Below the pieces are notes generated by a model, which saw only the letters and a program-made list of their open reading frames with translations, was not told the DNA's origin and did not search any database. Positions 9,601 through 14,106 of a DNA stretch of 37,066 nucleotides are shown here, in pieces. Position 1 is the first letter of the stretch. Every line of letters begins with the position of its first letter. Both the position numbers and the translations under genes were made by a program. This DNA comes from an uncultured Prevotellaceae bacterium (GTDB lineage: Bacteria > Bacteroidota > Bacteroidia > Bacteroidales > Bacteroidaceae), in NCBI GenBank assembly GCA_947168045.1, contig CAMVKN010000037.1, positions 1 to 37,066 on the forward strand. Direction: 5' to 3'.

Positions 9601-9617
9601 AGGTCATCGTTAAGTAA
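6606..9617 (+). CDS. Large secreted multi-module protein with carbohydrate-binding-like domains and KVIVK tail
   Basis: No specific function is recognised. The 1003-residue product has a signal peptide (MKKRLLTQLLALACVVCAHA). It contains three regions that look like jelly-roll binding modules: about 40-200 (NGDFSVGDGFDGW), about 280-455 (TVGYKNWNNINNAKLVGSWE) and about 645-870 (NLNFEAWTSTKT). Charged helical linkers of about 100-150 residues separate them. It ends in GLYIINGKKVIVK, the same type of tail as the proteins at 146 and 10815. It starts 168 bp from the divergent amylase, has its own promoter and is followed by a strong terminator, so it is probably monocistronic. A glycan-binding surface protein is a reasonable guess; an uncharacterised hydrolase cannot be excluded. 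Confidence 0.8.
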   Translation: MKKRLLTQLLALACVVCAHALNVGDYIFSPTAKYRVLSANMVTNGDFSVGDGFDGWTNLLGEAVAANWAIKSGLGPNGESVIQSQTASEDSTAWLCRSWQLDAGTYTFSFWAMGEQSISTGVGVVNNNGAFTTPGSNYMNFYVAAPGTYDIQTAVLSGQNFNTNWKQIVCSVTLDAPQTVAFAAKNVATGVCLTNFEIYSVTEVYDTRVLQRWQSYIQRLYEDPDLPEEKSVLEEPLGALDAFITVDGLADDAEAVAGMLQNLQEQIAYFLDANGGDTESGDWSTVGYKNWNNINNAKLVGSWETLGDRWGFSPNDGSLERPAEDGYVLTAGIQRSYNHVGKGVKVTRSDLPAGKYFFQIEAQATAAANNAAPYGSNSARPIVGPTLWVGTDSLTLAEDTISGDYWKTYYLIREVKEGETVTAGFLFPSYEDGMGGRYSLRNPQFRLLGRNVDQVHHYLRVGEVVTQENELKNRLDTYANDVKNLYWGKDSLFTVQSRAQAIYDNAITIVTPERETQVADNAEGVAELEALRDELLAQVNDMARAKNWMTRMNSVQDSLRTYIADANASLANEGHAKADAGLRTSLQSAVATGQGLIDGLAVIDDIEGTIAKNAEHSTAKQAIRDARQDFEMSCATRAFPAELQSENLNFEAWTSTKTTYGSDREVNGWKIMIGTDGKQWDIADNRQYKSGKRASIWRGTSVGPNGKMSKTQTISKAGVYEFRSRAFSAEYGDQAKWAEYMNIAKIPGYILDWDVFENIYVDTIYNPNVRLFFGPDGATNDSITLTKCAPADYLKYFNGTDSLLIYTRETPMAYSVIYVKNNDAEEVVELGLEAFENGATSGANTFGFGDNSLTYVGKVEDYTADTDAELQAVTARAKAYIDQYADVDDFGSMTMKTEYNVGWILYKLMRYIGDSRYPWADGFSYVAPSTLQEKQNVILSVNEYLNMIDLTIDPQLQGVKEIATEAQPVARQQRGTYTLSGVKVNGQLKPGLYIINGKKVIVK

Positions 9618-9624
9618 ATAGAGT

Positions 9625-9643
9625 AGGGGAGCAGTGCTCCTCT
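9625..9643 (+). other. Short hairpin just after the stop codon
   Basis: AGGGGAGCA and TGCTCCTCT pair over 9 bp with a 1-base centre, 7 bases after the TAA. There is no T-run. It differs from the paired hairpins that follow the other two KVVIK-type genes. Confidence 0.45.
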
Positions 9644-9653
9644 GCTGACCGAC

Positions 9654-9704
9654 AAGTGGGATTTAGCCAAAGTTCTGGTGTGAACTTGGCTAAATCTCAC
9701 TTTT
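9654..9704 (+). terminator. Rho-independent terminator
   Basis: A long stem of about 20 bp is formed by AAGTGGGATTTAGCCAAAG (left arm) and CTTGGCTAAATCTCACTT (right arm) around an 8-base loop, ending in TTTT. It closes the 6606-9617 transcription unit before the next promoter. Confidence 0.8.
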
Positions 9705-9742
9705 AAAAGTCTCAATTTTTATATGAGAATTATCAAAAATTA

Positions 9743-9774
9743 TTTGCGTGTAAAGAAAAAAAACACTAACTTTG
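9743..9774 (+). promoter_or_regulatory. Bacteroidetes-type promoter for the Rpn nuclease gene
   Basis: TTTG (9743-9746), 20 bases, then TAACTTTG (9767-9774): a full match to the TTTG/TAnnTTTG consensus. The start codon is 20 bases downstream, so the leader is short. Confidence 0.8.
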
Positions 9775-9794
9775 CCCCCAAATGTTGAATAGAC

Positions 9795-10778
9795 ATGGTA
9801 ACGATTGCCAATCCCATCTATGACAGCGTGTTCAAGTTCCTCATGGAGGACATGCGCGTAGCCCGAACAATACTCTCAGCACTGCTGAAAAAGAATATTG
9901 TGCATGTGGACGTGCGCCCCCATGAGTATTCCAATGCGCAGCGTGACACTCTCTCCATGTTTCGCATCGACTTTGGAGCCACCGTGCGTGAGGACGACGG
10001 TCGTGAGCACCTTATCCTGATTGAGCTACAGAAGACTTGGTTGGAGACTGAGACTTTGCGCTTCCGTCAGTATCTCGGGGTGCAATACGAAAGGAAGGAA
10101 AACATCAACCCGGACAGCAAGGAGGGCTATGCCATGCCCATGGTGGCAGTCTATATCCTGGGGCACAGGGTCGGTAATATTGAGGAACCGGTGCTGTATG
10201 TCCGTCCAGGTGCATACAACTACAACGAGCAGCTGGTGACAAGGGGACTGCCAGACCCCTTCATCGACAGCCTGACCCACAAGAGCATCATTGTGCAGAT
10301 ACCTTTGCTCCATGGGCAGATTAACAACCGCTTGGACAAGGTGCTGAGTGTGTTCGACCAGACGCACAAAGATGCACGGAGCGAACATTTCCTGCAGATT
10401 GATGACACGCTGTATGAGGGCGACGACGAGATGCAAGGCGTCATACGGCGCTTGCTGATGGCGGCAAGCAATGCTGAGACGCGAAGGGACATGAATGTTG
10501 AGGATGAGTATTACGGCCTCATAGAAAAACGTGATACCGAAATCATGCTCAACGCACAAAAGATAGCCGAGCAGAAAGTGCAGATAGCTGAGAAGAATGA
10601 GCAGATAGCTGTGCAGAATGAGCAGATAGCTGTGCAGAATGAGCAGATAGCTGAGCAGAAGCGGATTATTAGGAGTTCGGTTTTGGCATTGGCACAGACA
10701 GGCTTGGACGATGAAAGCATCGCACGTTGCTTGAATATCGATGTGGAACAGGTGAGACAGATGAAAGAAAATACCTAA
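9795..10778 (+). CDS. Rpn-family PD-(D/E)XK nuclease (recombination-promoting nuclease / putative transposase)
   Basis: This family cuts DNA; in E. coli its members have been reported to act in phage defence and promote recombination. The 327-residue product opens with NPIYDSVFKFLMED, typical of the family. The nuclease core is IDFGATV (Asp at about residue 56) followed by LILIELQK (the E-x-K pair). The C-terminal part contains heptad coiled-coil repeats (IAEQKVQ, IAEKNEQ, IAVQNEQ twice, IAEQKRI) encoded by 21-bp tandem repeats at 10560-10664. A short helix-turn-helix-like end follows (GLDDESIARCLNIDVEQVRQM). In-frame ATGs at 10491 and 10545 could start a separate C-terminal product. It has its own promoter and lies 36 bp before the next gene. 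Composition is less GC-rich than the PUL. Confidence 0.88.
   Translation: MVTIANPIYDSVFKFLMEDMRVARTILSALLKKNIVHVDVRPHEYSNAQRDTLSMFRIDFGATVREDDGREHLILIELQKTWLETETLRFRQYLGVQYERKENINPDSKEGYAMPMVAVYILGHRVGNIEEPVLYVRPGAYNYNEQLVTRGLPDPFIDSLTHKSIIVQIPLLHGQINNRLDKVLSVFDQTHKDARSEHFLQIDDTLYEGDDEMQGVIRRLLMAASNAETRRDMNVEDEYYGLIEKRDTEIMLNAQKIAEQKVQIAEKNEQIAVQNEQIAVQNEQIAEQKRIIRSSVLALAQTGLDDESIARCLNIDVEQVRQMKENT
10560..10664 (+). repeat. 21-bp in-frame tandem repeats encoding a coiled coil
   Basis: There are five 21-bp units (starting CAGATAGCTG or a variant), of which 10602-10622 and 10623-10643 are identical. Each unit encodes one heptad (QIAxQNE type), so unit gain or loss would lengthen or shorten the coiled coil without changing frame. 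Confidence 0.9.
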
Positions 10779-10814
10779 TACATAACTTTTTTATTAACTA
10801 ACATTACAAATCTT

Positions 10815-13247
10815 ATGAGAAAAAATCTACTCAAAACAATGGTCGCCCTCGCTGCAGTTTGCTCCTGGACAGCCAATGCAGCAGCAGAAGAGAACCCTGT
10901 TGCTGAGATTCCCGTCAAGATGACTTACGTGGGATCTTCGAACACTTATTCTGCCGATTCTATCGCAGGCGTTTGTGATACGATTACCGTAGGTTTCAAC
11001 AAGGTACCGACAGAAGGCAGCACCATTGGATGGGGAAATGCAGGTTGGAACGTCAATTACATCGGCTATCTTTATGTTGATGCAAGCATGGTTCCTGGCA
11101 TTATCCAGAAGGCCACTCTGAAGGCCAAGATTTCAAACTCAACAGACCTGAAACGTAATACAGGCTGGGGCATTGGTTTGACTGACAACGCATGGAGCAA
11201 TCAACTGAACTACTCAACCACCCAGGACTGGACGGTATCAAAACTGCTCAACGGGGGAAATTTAGTATGGTCAACTGGGGGAAAAACCGAGACAACTACT
11301 GGTGAAAATGCTTGGGACGAAGTTTCTTTCGACATCACTGACGCTCTCGTAGGTAGTGGTGCCACTGGCATGGCTACCCTCATCGTCTTTGAGAATCAAG
11401 CTGCAGGCGGTTATTTGACCGAAGCTGTCGTAGAGGCTGAGTATGAGGAATATGAGTCGACAACCACGACAATCGACTTCGAGGATGAGGACGTCTCGAT
11501 GTTTGCGATTGCTCAAACAAATCGCATGACTATCACGGCTGTTGATGATGCAACCAATGGAACGAAGGTCGCCAATTTTACTTGTATTAACAGAAATGGT
11601 TTACCCTTAGGTCTGTATGATTTTACTGACCTGGCAGGCAAGGCTACTATGGTATTGATTGAGTTCGATTTCAATATGAGCTCAATCGCTGGTCATCACA
11701 AGATTACCATTGGCGACGCTCTTGTCCATAATGCAGAACAGGGCGGTTTCAGTGTGAGCTCCAAGAACAACTATGGCTATGGCGCTAATGGTGCTATCTT
11801 CTACCTGGGTACCGACCGTGGTAACCTTGGCGGTGGCAATGAGAACTACTTTAAGATTAATGAAACGCCGAAGGCTGCCTCTACACTTGATGTCAAGGCT
11901 GACGAGGTGTTCGGACAGTGGCTGCATGCTCAGGTGCTAGTGAATGTGGATGCTCGCACGGTGGGCTATGTCATCACTAAGGGTGAGGAGGAACTCTTCG
12001 CAGAGTCAGGACTTCCCTTCATCAACGACGCTGCCACCGCATGCACCGAGTTCGACGTGTCGTTCAGCAACACCGGTACATCGTATATTGACAACCTGGA
12101 GATTACCAGCTTCAAGAGCAACGCTACCTTCGCCGACTACACCATCAAGTATGTCGATGCTAATGGCAACGAAATTAAGGAGGCCCGCACGGGCAATGGC
12201 CAGGTTGGCAAGCAGGTGAAGCTGGTTGACGGCGACAAGGCCGCCATCACCGTTGATGGTGTGAAGTATCTCTATGACACTGATGACAGCGAGAGCGTGG
12301 TCATTGCTGAGAGCGGCACTGTCGTTACCGTGACCTTCCGCGAGGCCCTCAAGTATTACATTGCTTTGACGCTCAGGACCACTGACAATGTTCAACTGGC
12401 GCGCATGATGGGTGATGACCTTTGGTTCTGGGAAGATGAGGTTGGTAAAGTATATCCTTCGCGTGGTATGTTGAGCAATGGCAAATATTATTTTGCACCA
12501 GCCACGTCCTATAATGGATACACTGTTACTCTTAACCCCTCTGTTATACAACCCCAGTATAATAAGCAGCAGGACAAGTGGTACATTATGAATACCATCA
12601 CTGATTATGCCCTGGTTGACAGCGTGGCTTATTACAGCGACTTCGAGCGCCTGGCTCTTCCCACCACTGACGAGGGCAACGGCACTGGCCTGGGTCAGCT
12701 CTCTGGCACCGTGAACAGCTGGTGGAGCTTCTCGGGTGGCATCTTCGACCGCTTCTCACAGGCTCGTGGCATCCGTCTGGACGCTGGCTCGTATGTCTGG
12801 ACTGAGCCCATCGCTGAGGCTGGCACCTACAAGGTGTCCATCTACGGCCGTAACGATATTTCTGAGGGTTGCCCCAATCCCTACGCTCTTGGCTATGAGC
12901 TGAATGGTGAGTACTTCAAGTATTCTGAGCTGGTCATTCCTACTTGGGGTTCTGCTACAACTGGCTATAACATTGTTGAGAATGTTGCTATTCCCGCAGG
13001 TGCCAAACTGCTCGTTATGAATGATGGCGCACTGACCGAGACATCAGGCAAGGCTAATCAGATTTCTCTCGACGACATCTCGCTGACCAAGACTGGTGAG
13101 TTCGTTGAGCCTGTCACCGTCGGCATCAACAATGTCGTGACCGCTGCCCAGCAGAGCAACGTGCTCTACAACCTGGCTGGCCAGGCTGTGAAGAACGCCA
13201 CCAAGGGCATCTACATCAAGAACGGCAAGAAGGTCGTGATTAAGTGA
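10815..13247 (+). CDS. Secreted protein of unknown function with KVVIK tail
   Basis: The 810-residue product has a signal peptide (MRKNLLKTMVALAAVCSWTANA). Residues about 30-215 look like an all-beta DNRLRE-like surface module. Residues about 220-435 resemble a lectin-like jelly roll (IDNLEITSF near the end). Residues about 440-515 (YTIKYVDANGNEIKEARTG) resemble a MucBP-type repeat, and residues about 620-780 form another beta domain. The end, GIYIKNGKKVVIK, matches the tails of the proteins at 146 and 6606. It begins 36 bp after the Rpn gene and has no obvious promoter of its own, so read-through from 9767 is likely. A duplicated stop segment (13230-13319) and a terminator follow. No enzyme motif is seen. 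Confidence 0.78.
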   Translation: MRKNLLKTMVALAAVCSWTANAAAEENPVAEIPVKMTYVGSSNTYSADSIAGVCDTITVGFNKVPTEGSTIGWGNAGWNVNYIGYLYVDASMVPGIIQKATLKAKISNSTDLKRNTGWGIGLTDNAWSNQLNYSTTQDWTVSKLLNGGNLVWSTGGKTETTTGENAWDEVSFDITDALVGSGATGMATLIVFENQAAGGYLTEAVVEAEYEEYESTTTTIDFEDEDVSMFAIAQTNRMTITAVDDATNGTKVANFTCINRNGLPLGLYDFTDLAGKATMVLIEFDFNMSSIAGHHKITIGDALVHNAEQGGFSVSSKNNYGYGANGAIFYLGTDRGNLGGGNENYFKINETPKAASTLDVKADEVFGQWLHAQVLVNVDARTVGYVITKGEEELFAESGLPFINDAATACTEFDVSFSNTGTSYIDNLEITSFKSNATFADYTIKYVDANGNEIKEARTGNGQVGKQVKLVDGDKAAITVDGVKYLYDTDDSESVVIAESGTVVTVTFREALKYYIALTLRTTDNVQLARMMGDDLWFWEDEVGKVYPSRGMLSNGKYYFAPATSYNGYTVTLNPSVIQPQYNKQQDKWYIMNTITDYALVDSVAYYSDFERLALPTTDEGNGTGLGQLSGTVNSWWSFSGGIFDRFSQARGIRLDAGSYVWTEPIAEAGTYKVSIYGRNDISEGCPNPYALGYELNGEYFKYSELVIPTWGSATTGYNIVENVAIPAGAKLLVMNDGALTETSGKANQISLDDISLTKTGEFVEPVTVGINNVVTAAQQSNVLYNLAGQAVKNATKGIYIKNGKKVVIK

Positions 13248-13319
13248 GCGAAGTGAGAACGCGTTCTCACTTCCGAACGAGAACGACTTAGAACGCAGTT
13301 CAAGGTCGTGATTAAGTAA
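13230..13319 (+). repeat. Stop-codon duplication element with two hairpins, copy 2
   Basis: The last codons AAGGTCGTGATTAAGT (13230-13245) recur at 13302-13317, 72 bases later. Between them are a perfect 11-bp hairpin with loop GC (13250-13273), the block TTCCGAACG, and a hairpin GAAC-GCA-GTTC (13291-13301). It is collinear with the copy at 72-163. Arm sequences differ but pairing is kept: GAAaTGAaAgC in copy 1 becomes GAAgTGAgAaC here, with matching changes in the opposite arm. Confidence 0.87.
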
Positions 13320-13343
13320 CCCCTATTGCATACATGACTGAAG

Positions 13344-13377
13344 AGAGGTGGCACCCCGTGTGCCGCCTCTTTTTTTT
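13344..13377 (+). terminator. Rho-independent terminator
   Basis: AGAGGTGGCA and TGCCGCCTCT form a 10-bp stem (one G-U pair) with a 7-base loop, followed by seven T residues. It ends the Rpn and 810-residue secreted protein transcript. Confidence 0.92.
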
Positions 13378-13550
13378 GACATATAATTATCATGTAATTT
13401 CTCATATAATGTGGCTACGCGCAGCAATTTATGGATAATTCTTGCGTCCCTTAGGTAGTAAGCGGCAGAGCCGAGCGAGTGGTAATTCATGTTTAAAAAG
13501 TTGAATAATCATTCTCATTCGTTTCCCAATACTCTGATGACCTATTTGCG

Positions 13551-13676
13551 TTTTAACCTTCGTTGAGAAATATGTTGCACTAAACACACGGCTTTTAACC
13601 TTCGTTGGGAAATATGTTGCACTAAACACACGACTTTTAACCTTCGTTGGGAAATTACTTGCACCAGCTAACACGG
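13551..13676. repeat. 42-bp tandem repeat, three units
   Basis: Units start at 13551, 13593 and 13635 with TTTTAACCTTCGTTG. The first two are nearly identical, and the third diverges in its second half, where it becomes TTGCACC-like. The array lies in the 859-bp gap 13248-14106, in which I see no convincing gene. Confidence 0.88.
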
Positions 13677-13683
13677 AAAATAG

Positions 13684-13710
13684 TTGCACTACTTGCACTA
13701 CTTGCACCAG
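13684..13710. repeat. 9-bp tandem repeat TTGCACTAC x3 (left part of inverted pair, locus 1)
   Basis: Three 9-bp units TTGCACTAC, TTGCACTAC and TTGCACCAG. The same triplet order recurs at 36064-36090. An inverted partner lies at 13905-13925. Confidence 0.85.
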
Positions 13711-13750
13711 AAAGCACCCGCAACATGACCAAAAAAGGGCCACTTTATCA

Positions 13751-13855
13751 CAATAACTCCATGCTTTATTGAAATATCTCCATGCCTGGCTGAATTATCT
13801 CCATGCCTGGCTGTCATAACTCCATGCTTTATTGCAATAACTCCATTCCTGGCTG
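13751..13855. repeat. 21-bp tandem repeat array, five units (locus 1)
   Basis: Five exact-length 21-bp units start at 13751, 13772, 13793, 13814 and 13835. They share the core TCCAT. Two end types occur: CTCCATGCTTTATTG and CTCCATGCCTGGCTG. The same units appear in inverted order at 36240-36342. There are no unique spacers, so this is not a CRISPR array. Confidence 0.88.
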
Positions 13856-13904
13856 TCCGATGTCGATTTTTCTGTCCCCATCGGCCATTTTTTAGCGCTC
13901 CGGT

Positions 13905-13925
13905 GCAAGTAGTGCAACATATTTC
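13905..13925. repeat. Inverted copy of the TTGCAC repeat (locus 1)
   Basis: GCAAGTAGTGCAACATATTT plus C is the reverse complement of the sequence at 36056-36076 and is identical to 36147-36167. It is also largely complementary to the TTGCAC-bearing units at 13571-13580, 13613-13622 and 13684-13710. Confidence 0.8.
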
Positions 13926-14003
13926 CGGGTAAACAGACGTATCCTTGAAATCTGCCTAACGCCTGCTTTTTTTGACTTAGCGCAAGAAAAGTACGCGTTT
14001 TTT

Positions 14004-14034
14004 TTTGCTGTTTCATTTTTTTTTATTTATTTTG
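14004..14034 (+). promoter_or_regulatory. Likely promoter of the fasciclin-SusC/D operon
   Basis: TTTG (14004-14007), 20 bases, then TATTTTG (14028-14034), one base short of the TAnnTTTG consensus. It is the only candidate promoter I find before the 18.8-kb gene run and leaves a leader of about 65 bases. Confidence 0.55.
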
Positions 14035-14061
14035 CACATTCAAAGGAGTAACAGACTACTG

Positions 14062-14075
14062 ACAAATCGATTTGT
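14062..14075. promoter_or_regulatory. 14-bp perfect palindrome, possible operator in the PUL leader
   Basis: ACAAATCGATTTGT is its own reverse complement. It lies about 28 bases downstream of the -7 box and 32 bases before the first start codon, a plausible place for a repressor or regulator dimer. A second small palindrome, TTAGCTAA, follows at 14090-14097. Confidence 0.5.
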
Positions 14076-14106
14076 GAAAAATTATTTTATTAGCTAATAG
14101 ACACTT

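Noticed and set aside
13230..13319. Programmed stop-codon read-through joining the duplicated tail
   Set aside because: In copy 2 the repeat is in frame (72 bases), but a second TGA lies between. In copy 1 the spacing is 74 bases, so the frame is lost.
13429..13743. A 104-residue minus-strand frame with repeated KVKSRVFSATYF peptides
   Set aside because: The repeats simply reflect the 42-bp DNA array (a multiple of three). The frame spans two different repeat families and has no promoter box or family similarity I can name. A small chance remains that it is expressed.
13751..13855. CRISPR-like array
   Set aside because: The 21-bp units are contiguous with no spacers, and no cas gene is present.
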